Notes: a model not told the origin generated them from the sequence alone. Positions 1 through 10,433 are shown, numbered from the stretch's first letter. The stretch is DNA of 21,656 nt from Rhizopus sp. PT2906 (GCA_025529335.1 JAMYHX010000611.1:1-21656), one strand, 5' to 3'. Translations and numbers: made by a program.

Positions 1-77
1 TCCATGATGGTAATGATGAAATTGACGATATGGAAGAAACAAACGATGTTATTCCTGTAAATGAAGAAAAATCCTAG
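1..77 (+). CDS. 3' end of a coding frame with acidic tail (probable transposase C-terminus, partial)
   Basis: From base 3 an open frame runs to a TAG at 75-77 and gives about 24 residues rich in Asp and Glu. It is cut by the left edge of the window, so nothing upstream can be judged. About 400 bp downstream lies a sequence that looks like the terminal inverted repeat of a pogo/Tc1-type element in the matching orientation. Pogo-type DDE transposases typically end in an acidic tail, so I infer that this is the last piece of such a transposase. The fragment is too short for a family call on its own, and it could be the acidic tail of an unrelated gene. Confidence 0.4.
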   Translation, partial: HDGNDEIDDMEETNDVIPVNEEKS

Positions 78-486
78 CAAGTTTAGGTTATTTTATTTCA
101 AACTTTGTTGCTACAAGTAACGAAGATTTCAAAATACTTAAAGATATGGTAGAATTCTACTTACGATATAAAAAAACCCGTAATATAATGCAGATGCAAA
201 CAAATTACATCAAATGGGGTTTTCTCAAAAAATTAGAAAAAAATTTCAGTATTTACATCTAGTAAAAAAAATTTGTACATAAAACTGTTCTTTTTTAATT
301 TTTGGGGCCACTAATATTATAATAAAATAAGGGACATGTGGAAAGGAAAAGTTCCCTTAAATGTAAATTCGAAATAAGGGATTTTGAGCTGTAAAATTTG
401 TCCACCAGTCTTCGGTGGATACAAAAACCTCCTTTATATCCAGGTTTCCGTTGTATTGAGGGACCTTATATTGAGGTTTGACTGTA
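78..486 (+). mobile_element. 3' flank and terminal inverted repeat of a pogo/Tc1-mariner-like DNA transposon
   Basis: The end of this segment, read on the minus strand from 484, begins CAGTCAAACCTCAATATAAG and continues with short repeats of the ATATAA(A)GG type down to about 430. This resembles the CAGTNNAACCTC...ATATAA ends of pogo-like elements. The terminal G at 484 is followed directly by TA (485-486), the target dinucleotide of Tc1/mariner elements. A 6-bp hairpin (401-406 with 414-419) sits in the subterminal part. The other end lies outside the window, so the inverted repeat cannot be paired here. The assignment rests on motif resemblance. Confidence 0.5.
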
Positions 487-3273
487 GCCAAATTTTTAAA
501 CTGTTGTAACTCTATGTAAAATTGTAACAAACATACACTTCCTGCAAAAAAAAAAAAATATTCATTGAGATGTAAATAATATGATAAAGTTCTCAGAAAA
601 CATTATTTACAACATTTGTAAAAGTGCTCATTAACTGAATAAAAAATATCAGTCCATCTGAGCACATTAACTGTCTCATGAACCTATAAAGTGTTCTATA
701 TGGACCAACAAGCCGGACTTTGGTCCACTCCGTTGCGCTTTAGTGCATCATATCACTTATTTAAGTTTAAAACATGTTTATAAAACAACATGTCTATCTT
801 TAAAACATTTAAAACTTCAATTGCATTTTATTGTAAACATTTATCTAAGTTTTACTTAGGTGAAAGCAAAAAAGTTTAAAACTGTAGAAAAACTACCCAA
901 TACGCTAGCTCAGCTTACTTTATAGTTCATGATATGAGCTACTAAACAAATTTTTTTTTTTGGATCATTTTTTGGTCAATTTGTCAAATCAATTTTGGGA
1001 CTCTGTTATGATAGGGCTTAAGCTGCAATGTAAACTATTATTTTGAGTATCTCGGCAAGAAGTCAACATCTCTCGATAAAATAAAAAATTCAGTGTAGTA
1101 ACCAATGGTGTGGAACATATCCACTTTTGATCTCCAACACCGCAGATTTGAATAGACTTATACTGTAAACAGGGTATACTAATTTAAACTAAAATAAACT
1201 ACTGTGAGGGAAATAACCCTTCCAATGTTTTAAGAAATTGCGCTTTTATTACATTTTCTATACGGCTATATACTCTACGCAATATTCTAAAAACTATAAA
1301 AAAGCACTTTTTAAGGGCTTTTAAACGGTATAACATGTTAGCTAATAGCATAAAAATTGAATGACTGGGGAAATCGCAAAGTGAGAAATGTCTATTTTTC
1401 AAATGAGAGATAATAAAAAAAAAAAAACTATGTACATAACGTCCACAACAATACTTATTACCCCATCATTTTCTCAAACTAAATAGTATATAAACTCTCT
1501 CAATTTCATTCAAATAAACATCTCTTTACTTGATTAATTTTCTATTTTTTATTCAATAATTTATATTCTGATAAATCACCAACTACCAAAGCTAATAGGT
1601 ATAAGTTCTTTTTATGTACTATCAAAGTTGTAGTGCATTATTAATTATTTTCTTGGATTTCAATGTTGGTTTTGACAGCGGTATATGGAAAGCTACCAAG
1701 AAATTGTTGAAATTTGATCATTTCTAAAGATATTTTGTGAGTATAATAATGCATAATGACTATCTAAAATACAGCTTAATCAAATTAAAATAGCGTCATT
1801 AAGTACTCAAAATTGGGCGTATATTGGACCATTGAAAAAATGACATAAAAAGTGTTTTGAAGTTGTTTATATAATCAATTGTAGCAACTGGTTATGTTGT
1901 GAATACTATATTGTTAGATACAATGAGCACCAAAAGTCTTCGAATGCTTTCAACATTACTTTGAAGACTATGTTGAAAACTGTACCTTTAATTTGGTGTA
2001 TCATGGCTTGAGAATCTTCAAAATTGGTATCATTTTTAACATTATATGGATATACCAGAAGCAATTTCATAGTAACAATGCCAATTATAGTATTTAAAGC
2101 TTCTCATTAATAGTATTGAATTTACAAATTTCTGCGAGTATATGATGTATAATTTTTTTTTTTTTGCCATTTTACATTCGAAGGCTCTGTAATTTGAAAG
2201 GAGGTCTACACCTTGAAAGTCAGTGTATAATATACTGGGGGCCTATAACTAATATTTAAAGCTTTCCATTAGGTTAAAAGTTAAAAGGCAAAGAAGCTTT
2301 TATTTCATGCTAATAAATACATCTATTGGCTGAGTTAAGTCAATAAATGCGTTTGATTTGCCAAACACAAGCACAATCCAATCGCAGACAATCTGTAGAA
2401 AATACGCAGCAAATACGTATGTTGAAGTAACTTCAAACATCTCGATAGTTTTAGCATATCTACTAGAGAATTCAACTAATGAATGTAGATGAAAAAATGA
2501 AACAAATACTTGTATACTGAAGCAATTATCATTAAATATTAAAATGCTGAAAAATAAGATTGGAAACACCTTGAAGAGTAAAATGCCTCTTTTTTTGGAT
2601 GGAGTAGGATATTCTATAAATAATTATAGTATTATTAGCTCTATACATAGCATTAAAAAGACAAAAGTTATCCTTACAGATACGTTTTGTATGTAAAAAT
2701 CAAAATAAAGCTGTACAAAAACATAGATGTCAAGTTTACAGACAAAATAGAATTATAAAAATCAGGATTGACAGTATATATATATATATATATATATATA
2801 TAACCGCAATATCTTCAAAAATAAAATTGTCTAGATCATCATGTATATTTAAAGAATAGAAAAAAGTATTTGCCCTGAGTATTAACCCTGAACATGTATG
2901 CCATTAAACTTGTAGATTTGACATATAAATGTCACACCAGGTTTAGCATAAAAACAAAGAGCATAAATTACCATTTATAACAGTTTTGCTGCGGTCAAAT
3001 AATTCTATAAGCAGTTATACATATAGGAGTCATAGTTACTCATACTTGGTCATATGAATCTAGTATAGAACTGTGCAAGCATTTAAATGAATTGGTATTT
3101 CTCCTCTGATTTCGTTAAAACCTGATTGGAACGCCGCCAGTGAAATCTGAAAACAATCCAGTCAAAAGTCAGCATTGAAAGCCTCTGAAAAAATTGTTAT
3201 AGAAACCACAGTCGATTTTAATTGAAATTTTTTCTTTAAACAAACACAAAACATCCAAAGAAAAAAAGGAAAT
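487..3273. other. AT-rich gene-free region
   Basis: I see no convincing coding region here. Short open frames on both strands have no recognisable motif and biased AT-rich composition. Landmarks are a 7-bp perfect inverted repeat at 701-707/721-727, a (TA)14 microsatellite at 2775-2802, and a CCAAT-type box on the minus strand near 3123, about 150 bp upstream of the helicase start. Confidence 0.5.
2775..2802. repeat. (TA)14 microsatellite
   Basis: Uninterrupted alternating TA over 28 bp in the gene-free region upstream of the helicase gene. Confidence 0.9.
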
Positions 3274-5112
3274 ATGGTCTTGTCCACTGTCGATAATGAC
3301 AGACAAAAGCGACTTGCAGATATTTTGGCATTTGTTCAAAAAAAGAAACAAGATAGTGAGCCAAATGTAACTTCTGCCCCTCCTTCTACAACAACTACAG
3401 ATGCCTTGATTTTGACTGAAAAAGAAGAATTAAAAGAAACAATCACCACACCAGAATCAAAGAAAAAAAAGACTTCATCTCCTACTACACCCAAACCTCG
3501 CACTACGGCAACAAAGCCTAAAGCAGCTTTACCAGATTTTTACTACAATAATGATAAAATCTGTAATCGTCTTGAATTGCCCTTGCAATCAAATGTCGAA
3601 GTTAGACCTTACCAACGTGAAGCTCTTGAAGCAATTGTAGATACCACAAATCCTGACCCTGAACAACATTTTGCTCGATCTGGTATTATTGTTTTACCTT
3701 GTGGTGCTGGTAAAACATTAACTGCCATTCTAGTCGCCAATGCTATTCAAAAACCAGTATTAGTTGTCTGTTCAACCATCATCGCTGCGGAACAGTTTTC
3801 CAAAGAATTCTTGCGATTTACAACATTAATGGCATCCAAGACTGGTATGTTTGCTGGAGCCAAGAAATGGCCTTATAATGGCCCTGCAGGTGTTTTGTTT
3901 ACAACTTATACTATGCTTGTGGATAATAAGAGCAGAACAGCCGATTCAAAGAGAATGAGTAACTTCATTGATAAAACGGAATGGGGATTGATTATTCTAG
4001 ATGAGGTGCATTGTGTACCAGCCAACAATTTCGCAAAAGCAATTGGCAAGATCAAGGCTAAGGTGAGGTTAGGTTTGACAGCTACCATGTTACGTGAAGA
4101 TGAAAAGATTGGTGATCTGGAAACGTTAGTTGGACCTACATTATATCATGCTAAATGGAAAGAATTAGCAGATAAAGGATATATTGCCAAAGTAATTTGT
4201 ACACAGGTAGAGTCAGATATGAATCCTTATATACAACGTGCACATGATGGTGTACAAACTCAAGGTGGCCTATTAGGTCATGGACATCATCTTAAAAGTT
4301 TACTAGCAATTCTTAGTCCAACAAAGATGCAAATCTGTCAAAGACTCATCCAATATCATGAAGCCAAGGGGGATAAAGTACTTGTTTACTGTGACCATAT
4401 TGATGCACTTAAACTTTATGCTGAAAAGGTAAATCGACCCTTCATTTATGGTGGCACTCCCACTGAAGAAGCTCGTCAACTATTGTCTCGTTTCCAAATA
4501 GATGTTCCTAGTGCAGAAAAAGAAGAAGATTTAACATGGAACCAAATTGCAACACGTAGATCTCTCAAGGCCAAACAAATCAATACATTATTTTTATCTC
4601 GTATTGGCGATACCTCCCTTGATTTGCCTGCAGCTACTGTTTTAATTCAAGTTTCTTCTCATTTCGGCTCTCGCCGTCAAGAAGCTCAAAGATTAGGTCG
4701 TGTTCTTCGTGCTAAAAAGAGAAATGAAAAGGGCTTTTATTCTAGATTTTATACTTTAGTTACAAATGCTACTCATGAAATGTCTTTTTCAGAAAAGCGT
4801 CGTCAGTTTTTGGAGGAGGATTGTGGCTATGGGTATCAAATTTGGAAAGTTGGTGGCCAGGCAGAGGGTGGTTGGATTGTGGATGCTAATCGTGATAGCT
4901 CTAGCCCTGATGATGATGAAGTAAAAACTGATCCACTTACTTGTACTATTGGTGGTGCTGATGAACGTCCATTTGATTCGGAAGAAGGTGAGAAGGAATT
5001 AGTTACTTTCTTGTCTAATTTAAAGAATTATCAAGTAGAGGAAGATGATGATGAGAGTGTTCTTTCAACTCCTTCTCCTTCTCCTGCTCCAGGAAATAAG
5101 AGAAAACGTTAA
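3274..5112 (+). CDS. Short XPB/SSL2-type superfamily 2 DNA helicase, paralog-like
   Basis: An intronless 612-residue protein whose core closely follows XPB/ERCC3/Ssl2, the 3'-5' helicase/translocase of TFIIH. Visible motifs are Walker A PCGAGKT (142-148), the DEVH box (243-246), LTAT (268-271), the XPB-specific RED motif (274-276), a GDTSLDLP segment (446-452) and motif VI QRLGRVLRA (472-480). Full-length XPB is about 780-850 residues, with a large N-terminal part that binds TFIIH p52 and contains the damage-recognition domain. Here the helicase begins near residue 105, after a Lys/Ser/Thr/Pro-rich low-complexity leader. No upstream exons are visible. There is an insertion of roughly 20 residues at 410-435, and the C-terminus is acidic with a KRKR end that could be a nuclear signal. 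I infer a shortened XPB paralog, comparable in outline to XPB-R of trypanosomes, rather than the TFIIH subunit itself. The start ATG follows an in-frame A-rich leader. Confidence 0.88.
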   Translation: MVLSTVDNDRQKRLADILAFVQKKKQDSEPNVTSAPPSTTTTDALILTEKEELKETITTPESKKKKTSSPTTPKPRTTATKPKAALPDFYYNNDKICNRLELPLQSNVEVRPYQREALEAIVDTTNPDPEQHFARSGIIVLPCGAGKTLTAILVANAIQKPVLVVCSTIIAAEQFSKEFLRFTTLMASKTGMFAGAKKWPYNGPAGVLFTTYTMLVDNKSRTADSKRMSNFIDKTEWGLIILDEVHCVPANNFAKAIGKIKAKVRLGLTATMLREDEKIGDLETLVGPTLYHAKWKELADKGYIAKVICTQVESDMNPYIQRAHDGVQTQGGLLGHGHHLKSLLAILSPTKMQICQRLIQYHEAKGDKVLVYCDHIDALKLYAEKVNRPFIYGGTPTEEARQLLSRFQIDVPSAEKEEDLTWNQIATRRSLKAKQINTLFLSRIGDTSLDLPAATVLIQVSSHFGSRRQEAQRLGRVLRAKKRNEKGFYSRFYTLVTNATHEMSFSEKRRQFLEEDCGYGYQIWKVGGQAEGGWIVDANRDSSSPDDDEVKTDPLTCTIGGADERPFDSEEGEKELVTFLSNLKNYQVEEDDDESVLSTPSPSPAPGNKRKR

Positions 5113-5405
5113 ATATGTATAAAATTATTAAAATAAAATAAAGTTTTAGAGTTTTTATTCCAGTTAATGTTATGTCTTTGGTGCGGAATTAAGTTTTCTA
5201 TGTCTAATTTAGTTTTTCATGTACATAAATTTTATGAATTTATCTTGAACTAATAATACGACAAGAAAGAGCAGTACTGAAGGGTCATTTTTAACTAGTA
5301 TGTATAATAATGAATTATGTGTACATCAATTTTTTTTTAAAAAAAAAAACCCTTTTAAAGACTGCATCCTCACCGAAATAGTGTTCAAAAAAAAAAATAC
5401 TTTAT
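5113..5405. other. Convergent 3' intergenic region
   Basis: These 293 bp separate two convergent genes. The plus-strand side has AATAAA-like sequence around 5136-5145, about 30 bp after the helicase stop. An A/T homopolymer tract (about 5331-5350) and A runs near 5388-5397 lie close to the end of the minus-strand gene. This fits two opposed polyadenylation regions. I see no other gene. Confidence 0.5.
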
Positions 5406-6485
5406 TTAAACCCAAGCATTAATCACTGCTGCAAAAGGTACTGATGCTTCAATGACATCCATAACTTTATCCAAAAATCCTTCACTAACAACCTCCTCAT
5501 CTGTAAATTTTTTTACGATAGCAAAACTTCTATAACGTAACAATTCAATTTCAGGATGATCCTTTGCAATATTCTTAGGTGCCACCTTTAATTTATCACT
5601 ATCATCCAAAATAGCAGCACCAAATTTACCATCAAAAGCCTCTTTAAGAGCATCAGTCGACAGAGCCTCTCTAAGCAAATCTCCATGACGAATGATACCT
5701 GATCGCATGTTTCCTAGGCGAGCTGAATCGGGCTGCCACATACCAATGCCTACCATAGATTCATTGTTTGGCTTGATTGAAACATGATATCCAGCATCCA
5801 TAAATTTACGTCCAGACCTTGAAAAGGAGGCACTGAGGTTACGTTTATATGGGCTCTTGTCGTTGGAGAACCGTAAATCTCTGTTTTGTCTGTACACGGC
5901 ATGTTTGGCTTCTTCTACTCGAGTGGTAGGGTCTACTTGATGAATTTCTGTCATCAATAGGCTACAAAAATCCGTAAAATCCTTTTTGGCTGCTGTCCAT
6001 TCTTTGGCTCGTAATCGCATAAAGTCGCGGTCGTTATTCTCGGCTAAATCAGCAAGAAATTCAAGTGTATCTGGTGAAATAGAATCAGCGAAAGGACTAC
6101 CTGGAGGACGTGGGATAACAAGCTTTGATTCTTTGACATTATCTTCATTGAATACTTCATCATCGCTGTTGTCATCTTCTGAGGAAACGCTTTGCTTAAT
6201 CTTTTTTTTGCTAGTGGGCTCTGCTTTTGCTTTTGCCTTTACTTTTGATTTGGACTTTTTTACTTGCCCTTCTTCCTCATCTTCATCTTCCTCCTTCTCT
6301 ACCTCCTCGTGCTGATCTTCATCTTCTTCCTGTTCTTGTTCATCTTGAAAATCGCTCTCAAAATCATCATCTTCTGAAGGTGATGGTGATGGTGTTTTTT
6401 CTTTTTTGGCGCGCTTGATGTTGCTTTTCTTTTTAGTAATTGACTTTTTATTGACGGGTATGCTGCGCACATCTTGATCACTCAT
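5406..6485 (-). CDS. DUF2461 (TIGR02453-family) protein with acidic/basic N-terminal tail
   Basis: An intronless protein of 359 residues. Residues 1-120 are low complexity, with alternating Lys-rich blocks (18-30, 76-97) and Glu/Asp-rich blocks (38-72, 103-115), which suggests a nuclear or nucleic-acid-associated location. Residues from about 136 to the end match the DUF2461 family: an N-terminal SPDTLEFLADLAENNDRDF block (137-155), the diagnostic RFSNDKSPYK segment (205-214), the FSRSGRKFMDAGYHVSIKP region (221-239), and a GMWQPDSARL block (248-257). The biochemical function of this bacterial/fungal family is not established. Known fungal members often carry similar charged tails. It is convergent with the helicase gene. 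The start codon at 6485-6483 opens the only long frame. Family membership is well supported; the nuclear role is inference from composition. Confidence 0.88.
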   Translation of the reverse strand: MSDQDVRSIPVNKKSITKKKSNIKRAKKEKTPSPSPSEDDDFESDFQDEQEQEEDEDQHEEVEKEEDEDEEEGQVKKSKSKVKAKAKAEPTSKKKIKQSVSSEDDNSDDEVFNEDNVKESKLVIPRPPGSPFADSISPDTLEFLADLAENNDRDFMRLRAKEWTAAKKDFTDFCSLLMTEIHQVDPTTRVEEAKHAVYRQNRDLRFSNDKSPYKRNLSASFSRSGRKFMDAGYHVSIKPNNESMVGIGMWQPDSARLGNMRSGIIRHGDLLREALSTDALKEAFDGKFGAAILDDSDKLKVAPKNIAKDHPEIELLRYRSFAIVKKFTDEEVVSEGFLDKVMDVIEASVPFAAVINAWV

Positions 6486-8281
6486 AAAATCGCTATCACT
6501 TTCATTATAACTAACTACAAAAAAGCCTTAGTTAACATCCATTCGAATTGCTCAATCTCATGCAAAATTTACCAGTTTTTCGTTTACGTTCGGATACCAT
6601 AGCTAATATTCAAGAAAAAGTGTAAAGAAAATTTTACAAGATGGACTCTCAAGTGTCTCTGCATTTCTTTTTCTTGTACTGTCCATACTTTTTTAAACTT
6701 CAGCAGACATGCTACTACTAATATTGTCTCATGCTGTCATAATGCCAAACAGATATACGTTACAGAAAAGTCATTTAACAAAATATAGCCACTTAAATAT
6801 GGTATGGATGCATAATAAGATGTACTATCATCTCCGAAATATGTATTGGAGTAATATATTATCCTCCAAACGCATTCAATCCTCATTTTAAGGCCATGAA
6901 ACTGATAGCTGACTGGGATTGAAATCATAATTAGCAGCTGGCCAAATTTGAATTTGGTTTGACATTTTCGGAAAAAATTATGACTTCAAAGGATTTTTAA
7001 GCAAAGATATGTATAATAAACATTACAATAAATAATAATAGAAAGTATGAAATTATATATGCTTTATTATGTAAAATTTTTTATTTTGTAATTTGTGCTG
7101 CAAAATTGTACACAAATTAATTAAATATAAGATTTTGGTTTTTTTAAAAAAAAATCCGAAAAGTTGGCATATAACATTAATATAAATTATTTTGTACTAA
7201 AAATGAGGTAATTTTGGATTGATTACTTCAGTAAACATCTTAGTAAAAAATACCATTTTTGGGACCAAAAATTGCGATTTGTAAATTTTGGGATTTTGGA
7301 TGAGGTATGGTAAGGCAAAAATCGAGGAAAAACGAATTACTAAAGAATTTTATTTTGATGCATCATAAAGTATCTATTAAGCGAGAGCATTCGTTTGGTA
7401 CCATTTTAAGTGCTGAAAATGGCCTCAATCTCTCAAAACAGGGTATTTAAAGTGCTAAAATTGATTAATTTCGTCAAATTAAAGACATCTGGCTCGAGTT
7501 ATACGCTAAAACTATCTATTTTAGATGTGCTAAAAGGTTAAAATTATTCAATTGAGTGGTATGGAGTACTTGCAACTGCAACCACTATAAACAAATTAGA
7601 TTTAAGCTCAGTAATTGTCCCTAATTGAGGTTTGTTTGTAACACAATTACCTGCGGGTTTATCTGTTTGTAGAAATTTCAGGACACTATCTAGTAGCAGT
7701 GTAGGCAATACAAAGTGAGTAAAGTAAACTGCTATATACTTTGTTAGTAACAGGGTACTCAATTGATCTTTGATGAGCATATGTTCATTGATAAAAGCTC
7801 GCTATAAATGGATTTATGGATTTTTGTGCTACTACGAAAATGGCGTTTCGGGGTTCAATTGCAACGTGAGTTGATGAGCAATGCTTGACAACGCTTTTTT
7901 ATTTCATATAAATCAATTGTATCACAAAAGATATTGTATTTGGTCATGTATATGAAGAAAATATTTGCTTATATTGGAACATGAGGATATCTAGTATATA
8001 GTGCATGATTAAAGAAGCTGTTGATTGTTTAATTTGAGTAAGAAAAGTGATGCTGCATTTCAATTAAATAATGTCTCATGCGTTTTTTTTAAATGAACAA
8101 TGTGTCATATATTATATCAATTACAAAATATTATATATATACAGACCTATATGCATTTTTAAGGAGATTCATTATAAACTGCATTTCATGTATAGACACA
8201 CTGACCTTGATTTTAATTTCATGATCTTTTTTCATTTATTTGCAAATTTACATCTAACATAAAGAAAAAAAGTAAAAAAAA

Positions 8282-8320
8282 GGGGGGGGGAGGGATATAG
8301 GAAGGGGGGGGGAAGAGGGG
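8282..8320 (+). repeat. G-rich tract with G-quadruplex potential
   Basis: Runs of nine G (8282-8290), three G (8292-8294), nine G (8304-8312) and four G (8317-8320) lie within 39 bp of otherwise AT-rich DNA. Four runs of at least three G with short spacers meet the usual quadruplex pattern. It lies about 615 bp upstream of the next start codon. No function is shown by the sequence. Confidence 0.75.
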
Positions 8321-8740
8321 TCCTACTTACTGCTGCTGCTGACTATACTTCTACCATACGTATAAATGACAGCAGTAGCAAGTAAAAACATGGAATTACA
8401 CGAGGAGAACACCAAATAATCAACTTAAGGGAGGAGCGGAAAGACAAACCATAACATTGTGTTACCAAAAAAGAATAGTTTTAATTATATATTCTCATCG
8501 TTTTTCTCTCTCTTTTTTCTTCTCTTCTTCTTTTTATTACTCTTTTATTTTTCTTCACAAGAAATAACACCCCCCCATTACATTCATTCACCTTTAAAAG
8601 GCTCTTTATTTTTTCTTTTTTGATTAAAAACTTAATTACTTTCCTTTAGACAAAGTTAAATCATAAAAAGAAATTTCAACATCTTGACCCCCTTTTAAAA
8701 TCAATAAATTACTCTCCTTTAGAAATAGAAAAATATCTAA

Positions 8741-8758
8741 CACACACACACACACACA
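8741..8758. repeat. (CA)9 microsatellite
   Basis: Nine uninterrupted CA units about 180 bp upstream of the start codon at 8936, probably in the promoter or leader of that gene. Confidence 0.9.
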
Positions 8759-8935
8759 TACAAACTTATCACTCAACACCTTCGTTTCATATCTCCTCTT
8801 TCTCCCTCACCCCTATATTCTAATTTTTTTTTTAAACTATTTCAACACATTTTATAGTTTTAAAAAAAAACAAAACCTCTTTTTTCATTTTTCATTTTTT
8901 ATATAGATTTTTTAGAAATAATTTATATACAAAGA

Positions 8936-9853
8936 ATGACCATCATTTCTGTCACGAATACCAACAACCGTTTGCGTTCTTCTGAAAAGGTAATATATCC
9001 TTTTATATCAATAAATTTTTCTTATAATAACAACAAATATTACTAGTCAATGACTTTGATGCAAAAATCAAGATCAGAACCCAACTGTCAAAGCAAATCA
9101 AAAGCTACATTCCATCATTCAGTTTATCCCAAACGTAAATCAACCGGAAATCTTCGCCAATCAATTAGCCAACAATCATCAATTTCTCGATCCACAAGCA
9201 ATAACAAAGTAAGACAGATAAAATGTAGTGATTATATAGTACTAATTTAAATATACAAACATAACTATTAGATTTGGCGTCCACCTGGTCATTGTGAAAT
9301 TCCTGATATTTTAGGCAATGCTTATCTCAAGCCTAGCCCTCCTGTTGCTTTTGATCTACGTCCAACTGATATTGCTAAACAAGTATCCAAGGTAATAATC
9401 ATAATCATAATAATAAATAATAATAAAAAAAAAAAAAAAAAAAGACAAACAAAAAGAAAGTAACTTTTCATATCAGGATTTAAATTAAAGGCCGAACTTT
9501 CCAAAATGAGCATCGTCTGTTTTGTGTAAGCTGGAAAAGAATTGTTTGTCATATGATGCTCCGCTTTTTTTTTTTTTTTTTTTTTTTTTCTGTTATTTTA
9601 TTCCATGTCAAGCAGTGATAACTTTATAACTTGTCAAAACACACCAAAGCCCTTATCAAAAAGAGATGATTATGCAACTGTACATAAAAGACAGGCAGCT
9701 GCGAACGCATTACAAAATTACTCGATACTTGCTTTACAATCAATCAAAGATGAACAATGTCCAGCAAGGAGTAGATTAAAGATGATGAGTATTATTACTG
9801 ATTTATCGTCTGAAAATGACCCATACAAGTATTCTACAGTTAAAAGATCATAA
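8936..9853 (+). CDS. Orphan five-exon gene, 203-residue basic protein of unknown function
   Basis: I do not recognise this protein. Exons that keep the frame are 8936-8989, 9047-9208, 9272-9391, 9491-9525 and 9613-9853. The introns are GT-AG; the first three are phase 0 and the last is phase 2. The 35-nt fourth exon is required: joining exon 3 directly to exon 5 meets an immediate stop with either AG at 9612 or 9615, whereas the small exon restores the frame. The AG at 9615 is a possible alternative last acceptor. Residues 1-72 are Ser/Gln/Lys/Arg-rich and probably disordered. A Pro-rich segment follows (IWRPPGHCEIPDILGNAY, residues 73-90). The C-terminal part has a predicted helical stretch (DDYATVHKRQAAANALQNYS). 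There is no signal peptide or membrane segment. It may be a lineage-specific fungal protein. The model is moderately secure because the phases agree throughout, but no homology supports it. Confidence 0.6.
9425..9443. repeat. A19 homopolymer in intron 3 of the orphan gene
   Basis: Nineteen consecutive A within the intron 9392-9490, preceded by AT-rich ATAAT repeats. It is a likely site of length variation or assembly error, but it lies outside the coding exons as modelled. Confidence 0.85.
9565..9589. repeat. T25 homopolymer in intron 4 of the orphan gene
   Basis: Twenty-five consecutive T within the intron 9526-9612, upstream of the acceptor. It may act as an extreme polypyrimidine tract. 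Confidence 0.85.
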
Positions 9854-10433
9854 CTTGTATATATATACATTGAAAGATGCATCATATTATGAGAAGAGAT
9901 AGAGTATCTAAAGGTTGGTCATACAATAAAAATAATGTCATATGGTGTTCCATGTCACATACGGAGAATGGCAAACGTAAGACGCGGAGTATGTTGTGTA
10001 AGACACGGATGAGCTTTTTATTTTTTGTAAAGATGCTAGGAAATACAGAAATACTCGTACGTGTTCCTAAACTGTCCCTTGGCAAAAAGTTTATTATCAT
10101 AGACGTTTGTAATATGTCCAAAATGAAGACAAAGGTGTTATTAGTTCTTGTAAGATGATATATCGTTACCATGCCAATACATATTATATGAATGACCATC
10201 ATGTATTAAATTAATATTCACTTTTGACATCTAAAGCTAATACCATATTTGGTAGTAGTGTACCCTGAAAGAAATATGAAGCAAAACAAAGGGACATTAT
10301 AAGAGTATCAATAGAGTATCCAACTCTTGTCTAAAATCACTCAGAAACGAACAAACTCTATTCAACAATTACCTTTTTTCTTTATTCTATTTCTCTCTCT
10401 TTTTTTTTTTTTTATAAATCAAATACATGACTA
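9854..10433. other. Intergenic region, probable promoter of the RING gene
   Basis: This stretch of 580 bp lies between two plus-strand genes. Overlapping open frames of 93 codons (+, 9877-10158) and 106 codons (-, 10202-9882) lie back to back, have no recognisable motif, and look like chance. A T-rich tract (about 10378-10413) sits just before the RING gene start. I see no other gene. Confidence 0.4.

Larger units (their letters stand above)
6486..8935. other. Gene-free AT-rich intergenic region
   Basis: This stretch of 2.4 kb lies between the divergent DUF2461 gene (-) and the next plus-strand gene. No frame in it has recognisable motifs, and the short open frames look like chance. Visible structure is concentrated in the last 700 bp: a G-rich tract (8282-8320), several pyrimidine-rich stretches (about 8500-8560 and 8790-8830), a C7 run near 8570, and a CA microsatellite (8741-8758). 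This end probably contains the promoter and 5' leader of the gene starting at 8936. Confidence 0.5.

Noticed and set aside
2300..2569. 89-codon minus-strand open frame with hydrophobic residues
   Set aside because: Phe/Ile-rich translation typical of AT-rich non-coding DNA, with no motif, no splice partners and no neighbouring evidence.
5986..6418. Plus-strand open frames rich in Ser and Leu
   Set aside because: They are antisense to the Glu/Lys-rich tail of the DUF2461 gene; low-complexity codons keep the opposite strand open.
9877..10202. Overlapping open frames of 93 codons (+) and 106 codons (-)
   Set aside because: They are mirror frames with no recognisable motif, no splice-consistent partners and ordinary AT-rich composition. 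They are treated as chance.
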